Counted from the stretch's first letter, positions 35,162-43,457 are shown. The stretch is 64,000 nucleotides of DNA from Pseudodesulfovibrio aespoeensis Aspo-2 (GCF_000176915.2 NC_014844.1:3162001-3226000), one strand, 5' to 3'. The notes: generated by a model not told the origin, from the sequence alone. Numbers and translations: made by a program.

Positions 35162-35569
35162 ATGCCCGTCTTCGACGCCACCCCCGACCTTTCGAGCCTG
35201 CCCCTGGTTCGCGAATTCGTCCTCTCAGAGGCCGCGCAGGCCGGGGTCGCCCTGGCCGCAACGCCCAGGATCGACCTCGTGCTTGAAGAAGCCCTGGTCA
35301 ACGTGGCCCATCATGCCTACGGCGGCAAGGAGGGCCGGTTCGAGGTCGAGTGCGCGGTGAGCGACGCCACGTTCTGCTGCCTGATCCGGGACTGGGGCAC
35401 ACCCTTCAACCCTCTGACCGCGCCCAGACCCGACATCTCGGCCAGCGTGGAGGAGCGCGCCGTGGGCGGACTGGGCATCCTCTTTGTCACCACCATGTCC
35501 GACGCCTGCTCCTATGCCCGTACCGGCGACGCCAACGAGCTCACGGTCTGCTTCTCTCTCGGCCTCTGA
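35162..35569 (+). CDS. RsbW-like serine kinase / anti-sigma factor (GHKL ATPase)
   Basis: The 135-residue protein has the N-box LVLEEALVNVAHHAY, the G1 box RDWGTPFNP and the G2 box VGGLGILFVTTMSDACSY of Bergerat-fold kinases. In RsbW-type systems the kinase phosphorylates the STAS protein and, when free, binds a sigma factor. No sigma-factor gene is near, so the output could be a distant sigma factor, a GGDEF enzyme or another target. This closes the operon; a terminator follows at 35616. Confidence 0.9.
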   Translation: MPVFDATPDLSSLPLVREFVLSEAAQAGVALAATPRIDLVLEEALVNVAHHAYGGKEGRFEVECAVSDATFCCLIRDWGTPFNPLTAPRPDISASVEERAVGGLGILFVTTMSDACSYARTGDANELTVCFSLGL

Positions 35570-35615
35570 TCACCGCTTCGACAACAACCATCCGTAACCG
35601 CTCTCTTTCTTCCTC

Positions 35616-35641
35616 AGCCTGTCCCGCACCCGGGACAGGCT
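35616..35641 (+). terminator. Terminator of the partner-switching operon
   Basis: AGCCTGTCCCG (35616-35626) pairs perfectly with CGGGACAGGCT (35631-35641) across a CACC loop, then GTTCCAATATTTT. Confidence 0.8.
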
Positions 35642-35743
35642 GTTCCAATATTTTGCCTGAATTTCTGTTTTTCGTTGACGAAATCCGTGAATGCTGGGTA
35701 ATAATTAATACTAGGCCACAAATTTCAATCAGTGGGGGATCTC

Positions 35744-36058
35744 ATGTTTGAAAAGAGCTTGACCAAAAAAGTTCAGGACATGGTGCTTGAGGGGCGCATC
35801 CCGGCAAAACTGGTATGCAAGACGATCAAGAAGCCGTATTCGACGCTGCTTCGTGAGCTCAATCCTTTCGACGCCCATGCCAAGCTGGGTGCAGAGACCA
35901 TGTTCGAGATCGTCAAGGCCACGCACAATGTCTCGGTGCTCGAATTCATGGCCAGGGAGCTGGGCTACACCCTGATGCCCCTTGAGCCCATGGCCGAGCC
36001 CAAGGTGACGAGAAAGGGCACGGATACGCCAGCGCGGCACCCAGAAGCCACCATGTAG
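35744..36058 (+). CDS. Phage-CII-like (CP76-type) regulatory protein, copy 1
   Basis: The ATG at 35744 follows GGGGGA. The 104-residue protein contains KLVCKTIKKPYSTLLRELNP, FDAHAKLGAETMFEIVKAT and VLEFMARELGYTL, the pattern of the phage regulatory CII (CP76) family with a helix-turn-helix-like core. A close relative lies at 40178 (shared YSTL(L/M)RE(L/I)NPFDA and KLGAET). No other phage gene is near. This copy has a longer, proline- and charge-rich tail. The AT-rich upstream (35645-35730) probably holds its promoter. Confidence 0.75.
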   Translation: MFEKSLTKKVQDMVLEGRIPAKLVCKTIKKPYSTLLRELNPFDAHAKLGAETMFEIVKATHNVSVLEFMARELGYTLMPLEPMAEPKVTRKGTDTPARHPEATM

Positions 36059-36197
36059 CCACGGCCAAAAGCGCACAGGACCACGCGGCTCCTGCGCGCT
36101 TTCGGCCATCTCCCGCCCGCCATCCCGGCCTGCGCCGCAAACGCGCCGGGAGGACGGGCGGCTGTGTGCACAGGCCAGGAAATGCAGACGATCCATT

Positions 36198-36227
36198 TTG
36201 ACTTTCAGGGACAATTCGTTCTATTTT
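36198..36227 (+). promoter_or_regulatory. Candidate promoter of the aldolase gene
   Basis: TTGACT (36198-36203) and TATTTT (36222-36227) are spaced by 18 bp and lie 35 bp before the ATG at 36263, with AAGGAGGAA at 36250-36258. Confidence 0.5.
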
Positions 36228-36262
36228 AACGGTTGCACACAAACTCTCCAAGGAGGAAGGGC

Positions 36263-37531
36263 ATGTCCCAGGATACGTTCAAAAAAGCACTCTCGGTTGG
36301 TCGGCCGCCGAACGTGGTTCAGAATTTTCCCAATTCCGAAGCGCTCATCGTCAGCGGCAAGGTGATCGACCGGGCCATGCTCAAAAAGGGCGGGGCCATG
36401 ACCATCGCCGCCAACGGGCGCAACATCTTCATCATCGAGGGCGCGCTCCGCGCCGCCCAACGGGCCAACGCGGCCATCATCATCGAGATCGCCCGCAGCG
36501 AGGCCACCTATTGCCCGACCACCCTGTGGAACATCGCCCGGCGCGTGGACTACCTGTGCAACATGCTCGGCATCACCGTGCCGGTGGCCGTGCACGCGGA
36601 CCATTACTTCATGAAGAAATGGGATGACGTGGCCGTGGCCAAGGCAGAGATCCCGTCGCTGTTCGACGCGGGCATCACCTCCATCGCGCTCGACGCCTCG
36701 CACATGACCGACGACCTGAACCTGCTCGCCAATATCGAGGTCTCCCCGACCATCCCGTCGTGGTCCGGCTACGAGACCGAGATCGGCGAGATCAAGGGCG
36801 CCTTTGGCCTGTCCACCCCCGTGGAGGCCAAATACCTCTGCCAGGGGCTCAACGCCCACGGCCTGTGCCCGGACTGGATCGCGCTCAACAACGGCACCAC
36901 CCACGGCATCGAGGCCTCGGGCACCGGCATCCAGGTGGAGCTGACCGCCGAGATTCACAAGGCTCTGACCCCCTACGGCACCTCGGGCGCGCAGCACGGC
37001 ACCTCGGGCAACGACTCCCAGCGGCTCAAGGAGATCGCGGCCAGGACCAACACCACCAAGGCCAACGTGGCCACGGCCCTGCAGATGATCTCCTGGGGCG
37101 TGCGCGTCAACGATTTCGGCAACGCCATCATGACCGAGGATGGCCTGTTCGACAAAATCAAGGGCGAAGGCGTGGATGACGCCCTGTGGGCCGAAATGGT
37201 GGCCTACGCCGTCGACAAGAAGCTCAGCGGCGGCGACTACAAGAAGCTCAACCTGCCCTTTGAGCGCCGCTGGCAGGGCCAGGACGCGCGCGTGCGCCAG
37301 CGCATGGCCGGGGCCGTGGAAGACTTCGTCCACCACCTGCTGGTGGATGTCTTCAACGCCGCAGACACCGCGCCCATCGCCTGCGAGCTCATCGTCAAGG
37401 CCGGCTCCCACGATCTCGGCCCCAAGGCGGAAGCCTTCGAGGACGTTGCCGAGTGGACTGTGGAGAAGATCAAGGCCCAGGCCGCAGCCATCGGCACCGA
37501 CAAAGGCCCCAAGGGCAATTTCGACGACTAA
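36263..37531 (+). CDS. fba: Class II fructose-bisphosphate aldolase
   Basis: The ATG at 36263 follows AAGGAGGAA. The 422-residue protein has the zinc/active-site motif VAVHADHYF, ALDASHMTDDLNLLANIEV and the phosphate-binding stretch NNGTTHGIEASGTGIQV. A conserved GTSGNDSQRLKEIA follows. These fit the longer class II aldolases seen in delta-proteobacteria (about 420 residues against 300-360 for E. coli FbaA). It makes or cleaves fructose-1,6-bisphosphate with Zn2+. It is a single gene ending at a strong terminator. Confidence 0.88.
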   Translation: MSQDTFKKALSVGRPPNVVQNFPNSEALIVSGKVIDRAMLKKGGAMTIAANGRNIFIIEGALRAAQRANAAIIIEIARSEATYCPTTLWNIARRVDYLCNMLGITVPVAVHADHYFMKKWDDVAVAKAEIPSLFDAGITSIALDASHMTDDLNLLANIEVSPTIPSWSGYETEIGEIKGAFGLSTPVEAKYLCQGLNAHGLCPDWIALNNGTTHGIEASGTGIQVELTAEIHKALTPYGTSGAQHGTSGNDSQRLKEIAARTNTTKANVATALQMISWGVRVNDFGNAIMTEDGLFDKIKGEGVDDALWAEMVAYAVDKKLSGGDYKKLNLPFERRWQGQDARVRQRMAGAVEDFVHHLLVDVFNAADTAPIACELIVKAGSHDLGPKAEAFEDVAEWTVEKIKAQAAAIGTDKGPKGNFDD

Positions 37532-37551
37532 CCGACCACTGCCAACGCAAG

Positions 37552-37590
37552 AAAAAAGGCTCCTGACCGCGTTGCGGTCGGGAGCCTTTG
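37552..37590. terminator. Bidirectional terminator between fba and ychF
   Basis: AAAGGCTCC (37555-37563) with GACCGC inside pairs with GCGGTC and GGAGCCTTT (37581-37589) around GTT, with one mismatch. It has an A6 run on the left, so it can serve both convergent genes. Confidence 0.85.
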
Positions 37591-37609
37591 CTTTCACGAA
37601 GTCAGGCCC

Positions 37610-37635
37610 GATCAAACATTGAGATCAAACATTGA
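37610..37635. repeat. 13-bp tandem duplication across the ychF stop codon
   Basis: GATCAAACATTGA occurs twice in direct succession (37610-37622 and 37623-37635). The second copy contains the ychF stop and last codons; the first lies just outside. Confidence 0.9.
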
Positions 37636-38722
37636 AGAGAAAATGGACCACGTCGCCGTCCCTGACCACGTACTCCTTGCCCTCCACGCGCAGCGCCCCG
37701 GCAGCGCGGCACCTGGCCTCGGAGCCGTGCGCCACGAACTGGTCATAGCCGATGACCTCGGCCCGGATGAAGCCGCGCTCGAAATCGGTGTGGATGGCTG
37801 CCGCCGCCCTGGGGGCCTTGTCCCCGTCATTGATGGTCCAGGCACGGACCTCCTTGACCCCGGCGGTGAAATAGCTGATCAGGCCCAGGGAGCGGAACCC
37901 GGTACGGATGATCTGGTCAAGCCCGGACTCGGAGATGCCGTAGGACTCCATGAACTCCTGGTACTCGTCCTCTTCAAGCCCGACCAAATCCTCTTCCATC
38001 TTGGCGGAAATATTGACGAACTCGGCCCCGCGCTCCATGGCAAGGCCGCGCACCAGCCGGACATGGTCGTTGTCCTCAGCCACGCCCTCCTCGTCCACAT
38101 TGGCGCAGTAGATGACCTTCTTTGAGGTGATCAGCCGCATCTCGGCCAGCAGCTCGGCCAGCACCTTGGACTCCTCGGCAAAGGATGAGGCCGGGCCGCC
38201 CTGGTTCATGTGGGCCAGCAGCCGCTTGGCCACCTCGATCTTCGGCCCCAGCCCCTTGTCGCCCTTGAGCTGCTTCCCCATCCGCTCGATGCGGGTGTCG
38301 AGCGCCTGGACATCGGCCAGCAGCAGCTCGGTCTCGATGATCTCGATGTCGCGCAGGGGGTCCACGGAGTTGGACACATGGATGACGTCGTCGTCGTCAA
38401 AACAGCGGACAACGTGCAGGATGGCCTGGGTCTCGCGGATGTTGGCCAGAAATTTGTTGCCAAGGCCCTCGCCCTTGCTGGCGCCGGCCACCAGCCCGGC
38501 GATGTCCACAAAATCCACCGTGGAGTGCTGCACCCGCTGCGGGCGGACCAGATCAGCCAGGACCTGGAGCCGGGGGTCCGGCACCGGGACCACGGCCTTG
38601 TTGGGCTCTATGGTGCAAAAGGCATAGTTGGCGCACTCGGCGTTCTGGGCCTTGGTCAGGGCGTTGAAAAGGGTGGACTTGCCGACATTGGGCAGCCCGA
38701 CGATACCGATGCTCAGTGACAT
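37625..38722 (-). CDS. ychF: Redox-regulated ATPase/GTP-binding protein YchF (OLA1 family)
   Basis: The ATG at 38722 follows GGGGAGC; an upstream in-frame extension lacks support. The 365-residue protein has the P-loop GLPNVGKSTLFNAL, DFVDIAGLVAGASKGEGLGN (G3) and NKFLANIRE, a coiled-coil insert and a C-terminal TGS domain ending VVRDGDVVHFLFNV. YchF is an ATP-preferring Obg-like protein linked to the ribosome and oxidative stress. It is a single gene; a 13-bp tandem duplication spans its stop codon. Confidence 0.96.
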   Translation of the reverse strand: MSLSIGIVGLPNVGKSTLFNALTKAQNAECANYAFCTIEPNKAVVPVPDPRLQVLADLVRPQRVQHSTVDFVDIAGLVAGASKGEGLGNKFLANIRETQAILHVVRCFDDDDVIHVSNSVDPLRDIEIIETELLLADVQALDTRIERMGKQLKGDKGLGPKIEVAKRLLAHMNQGGPASSFAEESKVLAELLAEMRLITSKKVIYCANVDEEGVAEDNDHVRLVRGLAMERGAEFVNISAKMEEDLVGLEEDEYQEFMESYGISESGLDQIIRTGFRSLGLISYFTAGVKEVRAWTINDGDKAPRAAAAIHTDFERGFIRAEVIGYDQFVAHGSEARCRAAGALRVEGKEYVVRDGDVVHFLFNV

Positions 38723-38926
38723 GGATGCTCCCCGGAAAAAGGACTGCCGGGGAGGGTTCCCCCCGGCGCGGGCCACTCACTACCGTCCCTGGGCCATCCA
38801 GGCAAGCATCTTTTCGGCAACGATCGCGGCCAAACCGCCCCAAAGGAGGCCCTGAGCCACTCCGGCAGCGGCCAGACCAGGGGAATTGCCGTGCATCCCG
38901 GCCCCAAAAAAATCATCACAATCCCC

Positions 38927-38987
38927 TTGACACTGATTGCACAATCAATCTATTGAGGAATCAGAACACTGATTGCACAATCAATCT
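38927..38987 (+). promoter_or_regulatory. Promoter with two identical TetR-type operators
   Basis: TTGACA (38927-38932) and TATTGA (38951-38956) form a promoter with an 18-bp spacer. A 21-bp sequence occurs twice, at 38931-38951 and 38967-38987. Each copy contains the perfect palindrome TGATTGCACAATCA. One copy covers the spacer and the other the start-site region, so bound repressor would block the promoter. The tetR gene begins 30 bp later. Confidence 0.8.
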
Positions 38988-39016
38988 GTCCCAGAACCGG
39001 CAGGAGCGGCCAGAGC

Positions 39017-39670
39017 ATGACCAGGAAGGAAAAGATACTTCGCGCAGCCCAGGAGGCCTTTGGCCAGCTGGGATTCTCAGCCACCACGGTCAAGGACGTG
39101 GCTGGTCGCGCCGAGGTTTCCTTTGGCCTGGTCTCCCACTATTTCGGCAACAAGCAGCAGTTGTTCCTGGCCGCGGGATTCGACATGGCCGACCGCCTCT
39201 ACACCCGGCTCGAAGAGGCCGTGGCAGGCGACAGGACCGGCCTTGAAAGCGTGGTCAGCTACATGACCGCCTACTTCGACTTCACCAATCGCCACCGCCA
39301 CAGGTTCCCCATCCTGCTGCGCTGCTCCCCTTTCAGCCACATGGAGCCCGAAGTCGATGCCACCAAGGTGGCCGCCAAGTTCCGCCACTTCATCGACGTG
39401 CTTGCCCGCTGCGTCAGCCGGGGCATGGCCGACGGCTCCATCCGCCCGCTCCCGGTGGAGGACACGGCACTCATCATTTATGGGAACATCATCGGCAGCG
39501 TCCGCACCAGTCTCCTGACAGCCTACCGCAGCGAGGATCTGTTCGGCGAGACCATCCGACACGTGGAACGCAGCCTGAAAACAGCGCACGCCGAGGCCGC
39601 TGTTACCACAATGCCCGGCACGGCGAGGGACCTGATCGCATCACAACCCGACTCAACCCGTCATTCGTAA
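39017..39670 (+). CDS. TetR/AcrR-family transcriptional repressor
   Basis: The 217-residue protein has the N-terminal TetR helix-turn-helix (ILRAAQEAFGQLGFSATTVK, VSFGLVSHYFGNKQQLF). The C-terminal ligand part (about 60-200) is helical and does not match a specific subfamily I can name. The twin operators at 38931 and 38967 suggest autoregulation. A 40-codon ORF follows after 10 bp in the same transcript; no efflux or enzyme gene is adjacent, which is unusual for this family. Confidence 0.9.
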   Translation: MTRKEKILRAAQEAFGQLGFSATTVKDVAGRAEVSFGLVSHYFGNKQQLFLAAGFDMADRLYTRLEEAVAGDRTGLESVVSYMTAYFDFTNRHRHRFPILLRCSPFSHMEPEVDATKVAAKFRHFIDVLARCVSRGMADGSIRPLPVEDTALIIYGNIIGSVRTSLLTAYRSEDLFGETIRHVERSLKTAHAEAAVTTMPGTARDLIASQPDSTRHS

Positions 39671-39680
39671 GGAGAGCGCC

Positions 39681-39803
39681 ATGTTTTCCAAGCTGAACAT
39701 ATCCAAGATTCTCGACATCATCATCGGACGCCAGTGCTGGCACCCGTACATCGAGTCCTGGAAGTCCTGGGCCCAAGATTGGGTCAAGGATTCCAACTCT
39801 TAA
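39681..39803 (+). CDS. 40-residue tryptophan-rich small protein downstream of tetR
   Basis: This short ORF has a strong AAGGAGAG site (39669-39676) four bases before its ATG and lies 10 bp after the tetR stop. It encodes MFSKLNISKILDIIIGRQCW followed by HPYIESWKSWAQDWVKDSNS. The N-terminal half is an amphipathic, isoleucine-rich helix, and the C-terminal half has three tryptophans. A perfect terminator follows at 39910. I do not recognise it. Co-expression with the repressor under the same operators makes it a candidate effector or a membrane peptide. Coding status is inferred from the ribosome site. Confidence 0.55.
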   Translation: MFSKLNISKILDIIIGRQCWHPYIESWKSWAQDWVKDSNS

Positions 39804-39909
39804 GCCCGAACCAGCCGAACACCTCCAACGGCACCTAGGAATGGACCGCAACCCACACCCCTGAAAGCCTGTGAATGGTTCGGGCGCCCGGTCAAACGGG
39901 CCTCCCCCC

Positions 39910-39937
39910 AAAGGGAGCCGCTTCGGCGGCTCCCTTT
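39910..39937 (+). terminator. Terminator of the tetR-small ORF operon
   Basis: AAAGGGAGCCGC (39910-39921) and GCGGCTCCCTTT (39926-39937) form a perfect 12-bp stem with a TTCG tetraloop and a trailing CCTTTG. Confidence 0.9.
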
Positions 39938-39958
39938 CCTTTGCCCTGCCCATGGCAG

Positions 39959-40014
39959 TGTCGCAATGCGACACATGCGACACATTAGTCGCACATGTCG
40001 CATTGAATGCGACA
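39959..40014. promoter_or_regulatory. Cluster of TGTCGCA/TGCGACA inverted repeats (enhancer-like)
   Basis: Three palindromic pairs are seen: TGTCGCA-A-TGCGACA (39959-39973), TGCGAC-acatta-GTCGCA (39976-39993) and TGTCGCA-N5-TGCGACA (39996-40014). They lie 90-145 bp upstream of a sigma-54 promoter on the plus strand, the position expected for binding sites of an NtrC-type activator. Confidence 0.75.
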
Positions 40015-40102
40015 CATTTACGCCACTCCCCCGCAATCACTGGAAGTTTAGACTTTTTATAACCGTTAGATTTTGTGGGACATACCGGAAATCAGCCGTG
40101 GT

Positions 40103-40117
40103 TGGCACGCCGATTGC
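40103..40117 (+). promoter_or_regulatory. Sigma-54 promoter
   Basis: TGGCAC (40103-40108), five bases, then TTGC (40114-40117) matches the -24/-12 consensus exactly, with GG and GC correctly spaced. It is 60 bp before the CII-like gene start at 40178. The stretch 39938-40177 has no gene; the promoter and the repeat cluster account for most of it. Confidence 0.85.
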
Positions 40118-40177
40118 TCATAGGAAATCAGATTTCAACCGCATCTGATTCGCCAATGCAACCATGTGGAGGGAGTG

Positions 40178-40426
40178 ATGTTTGAGAAAAACGTGACCAA
40201 GGTCGTCCAGGACTGCATTCTTGACAGCGGCATCCAGGCCAAGGTCGTGGCCGAGAAGATCAACAAGCCGTATTCCACCCTCATGCGCGAGATCAATCCC
40301 TTTGATGCCAGCGCCAAGCTCGGCGCAGAGACGCTGCTCGAAATCATGAAAGTGACGCGCGACATCCGCCCGCTCCAGTTCATGGCCACCGAGATGGGAT
40401 ACTCTCTGGACGGCATGCGCGCCTGA
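40178..40426 (+). CDS. Phage-CII-like (CP76-type) regulatory protein, copy 2
   Basis: The ATG at 40178 follows GGAGGGAG. The 82-residue protein repeats the pattern of the gene at 35744: KVVAEKINKPYSTLMREINP, FDASAKLGAETLLEIMKVT and LQFMATEMGYSLDG. It is shorter because it lacks the C-terminal tail of copy 1. Its sigma-54 promoter and upstream repeats mean that it responds to a specific activator, not to phage decisions. It may be a domesticated regulator. No phage genes surround it. Confidence 0.75.
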   Translation: MFEKNVTKVVQDCILDSGIQAKVVAEKINKPYSTLMREINPFDASAKLGAETLLEIMKVTRDIRPLQFMATEMGYSLDGMRA

Positions 40427-40584
40427 TACGCAGACCATCCTGGCCGTGTCCCGCCACGGGATGCGGCCAGTCCGTTCCCGCCGGGCAGACATCGGGACGA
40501 TGCTGTCCGGGCGCATTTCCCACCTCTCAAGGCCGGTCCATGCCGACAGGTTGCCGCTGCCGCTGCAACCCGCTATGATCCGGC

Positions 40585-41133
40585 ATGTCCCTCCTCTCCC
40601 GATTCATCCCGGCCTCCCGCAGGGGCCAGCGAAATTTCGAGCGGGGCCGCGCAGCCGAGCAGCGGGGCGACATCAATGCTGCGCTGGCGTGTTTTCGCCA
40701 GGGCGCGCTCGACTACGACACCCATCTTGACGCCAGGGAAAAGGCGTGGCGGCCCGTGCATCCGTCCCATCTCGTCCGGGCGGGCATCTGCTATGTCCGC
40801 ATTGGCCGCGACAGCGACGCCCTGCGCGTGTTTGAGCGCGCCCTGGCCGCCAAGGAAATCCCGGACGCCTTTCTCCACGCCGGATACGCCGCAGCCAAGC
40901 TGGACGACAGGGAGGGCGCGGTCAGATTCTGGTCCGGGTACCCGGCCTGGGCCGGACAGGTTGTCATCGCCAGGACGCTCAAACTCCAGGTGGCGGCCAT
41001 AGCAGCGGGCGCGGACCTTGCCGCGGCCTGCCGGGCCGTGGCCCACGCCGTTCGCGGCCAGGACCGCGAAAATGCCAAGGCCCGGCCAACCCTCCGCCAT
41101 TCGCGCCCGGTGCCGCCCCACCGGGGGTACTGA
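40585..41133 (+). CDS. TPR-like hypothetical protein
   Basis: The 182-residue protein contains two TPR-like repeats: FERGRAAEQRGDINAALACF and LVRAGICYVRIGRDSDALRV, with a third weaker one after AFLHAGYAAAKLDDREGAVR. There is no signal peptide. Such proteins act as adaptors, but nothing nearby shows a partner. No ribosome site is visible before the start at 40585, so the first residues are uncertain. It faces the chemoreceptor gene, whose 3' end is 17 bp away. Confidence 0.6.
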   Translation: MSLLSRFIPASRRGQRNFERGRAAEQRGDINAALACFRQGALDYDTHLDAREKAWRPVHPSHLVRAGICYVRIGRDSDALRVFERALAAKEIPDAFLHAGYAAAKLDDREGAVRFWSGYPAWAGQVVIARTLKLQVAAIAAGADLAAACRAVAHAVRGQDRENAKARPTLRHSRPVPPHRGY

Positions 41134-41150
41134 GCAAATCCCAAACCGAC

Positions 41151-43202
41151 TTACTGCACCACCGGCCCAGGCAGGGCTGGCTGCGCAGGACGCCGCACCG
41201 CGACCTGGGCCACGGCCTCCTCGACGCGGAAATAGCGCATCGCGTCCTGCAGAGCGCAAGCCTGCCCCGCCAGCTCCTGGGATGTCGAGGCCATCTCTTC
41301 TGACGCCATGGCGTTTTGCTGAATGACAGCATCGAGCTGCTGCATGGCCCGCTCGATCTGGCTCACGCCGTGGTTCTGCTCGGCACAGACCTGGGCGACC
41401 TCCTTGATCAGGATCGCGGTCCTGGCAATCTCCGGGGTCAACTTGTCAAAGAGTTCGCCGGTCTGCTCGGCCACCACCACACTGGTGGCCGACAGGCCGC
41501 GAATCTCCTGGGCAGTGCCCGCGCTGCGCTCGGCCAGCTTGCGGACCTCGGCGGCGACCACGGCAAACCCCTTGCCCTGCTCCCCGGCCCGGGCCGCTTC
41601 GATGGCCGCGTTGAGGGCGAGCAGGTTGGTCTGCCGGGCGATCTCCTCGATAAACACGATCTTGTCCGCGATCTCCCGCATGGCCGACACGGTCTTGCGC
41701 ACAGCCTCGCCGCCCGCCTCGATATCGCGATTGGTGGAGTCCGCGATCCGGCTGGTGGTCTCGGCGTTCTCGGCGTTCTTGCGGATGGACCCCACGATCT
41801 CGACCAGCGAGGCCGAGACCTCCTCGATGGACGCGGCCTGCTCCACCGTGGACTGGGACAGGGTCTCGGACGCGGCTGAAAGCTCCTCGCTGCCCGACGC
41901 CACGTTGTCCGTGGCTGCCTGCACCTCGGAGACCACGCCGCTCAAGTTGGTCGCCATCTCCCGCATGGACTTGAGAATCCCCCGCTCCTTCCCGCCACTG
42001 GCCGAGGCGATGGTCAGGTCGCCGCCCGAAACGCGGGCCGCGATGCCCGCGATGTCCACCGGCTCACCGCCGATGGTGCCGGTCACAGACCGTGAGCCCG
42101 CGATACCCGCGCCCACGCCGAGCAGCGCCAGGACAGCGGACACGCCCAGGACTAGCAGCAGCATAGAGCGGATGGTCTGGTCAAGCGACTCCTGCCGCGC
42201 CAGCACGGCCTTGTCGATGTCGTCGAGATACACGCCCATGCCCACGACCCACCCCCAGGGCTTGAAGAGCTGGACATAGGAGAGCTTGGGCACGGCCTCC
42301 CCCTTGCCGGGCTTGGCCCAGGAATAGTCGATGAAGCCCTCGCCCTGGCCCCTGGCCGCCTGGGTCATGTCCACGAACAGCGCCTTGCCCTGCGCGTCCC
42401 GGGTGCCGGACACATCCGTGCCGTCCAGCTCCGGACTGATCGGGTGCATGACCATCCGGGTATTGAGGTCCGTGATCCAGAAATAGTTGCCGTCGCTCTG
42501 GCGCATCTTGGCGACCTCGGCCAGGGCCTCGGCCTTCATCTCCACCGTGATGTCCTCGATCCACGCGCCGGTGCCCACCACCCAGTCTGTGCCGGGCACG
42601 AGCCTGACATAGGAAATCTTGAGCTTGGCCTCGCTCTCGCCCGGCCTGGGCCACAAGTAGGAGGTCATGCCCTCGCCGTCGCGCCGGGCCAGCTCGGCCA
42701 TGTCGCGGATGACATAGGCGCCCTGGTTGTCCTGCAGGCCGCTGGCGTCCTTGCCCATGAGTGCGGGCGAGGGGTGGACAAGCATGACGCTGTCCAGGTC
42801 GTTGACCCAGACATAGTTATCGCCGTCGTACCGGGCAGGAAGCACGATCTCCGCCAGCCCGTCGAGCAGCTCCCGGCGAGTCAGGATGTCCCGGTTCTGC
42901 TCGTGGAAGGCCTGGACCTGACCGTGGACCGTGTCCACGACCCGTTTCAGCTCGGCCCGCTTGGCCTCCATCAGGGCGTCGACATCCTGCGACCGGTCAT
43001 GGTAGCTCTGGATGATCCCTTCGGCCATCTGGACAAAGTCCTTGAGCTGGGTCTTTTCCTCGGCCAGCGCCTGCTGGCGGAAATCCTCCATTTCGGTCCT
43101 GGCGTATCCAGTGATCTGGCTGACAAAAACCCAACACAGGGCCACGATGGCCGCAGTCACCGTCGCAACCTGCATCAATGTCATCCTGGTACTCAAACGC
43201 AT
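41151..43202 (-). CDS. Methyl-accepting chemotaxis protein with Cache sensor
   Basis: The 683-residue protein starts at an ATG after GAGGGGGA. TM1 is at about 7-28 and TM2 at about 342-364; the periplasmic part between them contains two Cache-like repeats, each with a similar [18 protein letters not shown] or [18 protein letters not shown] stretch. A HAMP-like region precedes a full signalling domain with the conserved hairpin [40 protein letters not shown]. No C-terminal receptor pentapeptide is seen. It controls swimming through CheA/CheW; the ligand is probably a small organic acid, by family only. Confidence 0.93.
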   Translation of the reverse strand: MRLSTRMTLMQVATVTAAIVALCWVFVSQITGYARTEMEDFRQQALAEEKTQLKDFVQMAEGIIQSYHDRSQDVDALMEAKRAELKRVVDTVHGQVQAFHEQNRDILTRRELLDGLAEIVLPARYDGDNYVWVNDLDSVMLVHPSPALMGKDASGLQDNQGAYVIRDMAELARRDGEGMTSYLWPRPGESEAKLKISYVRLVPGTDWVVGTGAWIEDITVEMKAEALAEVAKMRQSDGNYFWITDLNTRMVMHPISPELDGTDVSGTRDAQGKALFVDMTQAARGQGEGFIDYSWAKPGKGEAVPKLSYVQLFKPWGWVVGMGVYLDDIDKAVLARQESLDQTIRSMLLLVLGVSAVLALLGVGAGIAGSRSVTGTIGGEPVDIAGIAARVSGGDLTIASASGGKERGILKSMREMATNLSGVVSEVQAATDNVASGSEELSAASETLSQSTVEQAASIEEVSASLVEIVGSIRKNAENAETTSRIADSTNRDIEAGGEAVRKTVSAMREIADKIVFIEEIARQTNLLALNAAIEAARAGEQGKGFAVVAAEVRKLAERSAGTAQEIRGLSATSVVVAEQTGELFDKLTPEIARTAILIKEVAQVCAEQNHGVSQIERAMQQLDAVIQQNAMASEEMASTSQELAGQACALQDAMRYFRVEEAVAQVAVRRPAQPALPGPVVQ

Positions 43203-43457
43203 GGCATCCCCCTCAGACTGTGACGCCCGACATTGTCGGGCGAACCGCTACACGCAAAAGACACTTTTCGAGATCATAACTATACGCCACTTCCAACCAC
43301 GGATACAAGCGACCCGTTCAAAAAATAACTCCTTGGAATATTGCCATCCGGCCAGCCTTCGCGTCAACCTGCAAAGGTGTTTGAGTATCCTCGGCAAACC
43401 ATGTAAAAACCAAAGACGTAGCAGCCGCAGGCCGCCAACTTCCACGCCGGAGACCCG

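Noticed and set aside
39959..40014. TGTCGCA/TGCGACA repeats as a CRISPR-like array
   Set aside because: Units are only 7 bases and alternate in orientation with irregular short spacing; no cas gene is near. An activator binding cluster fits better.
35744..40426. Prophage remnant
   Set aside because: Only two CII-like genes are phage-related; everything between and around is chromosomal, and no structural, lysis or integrase gene is seen.
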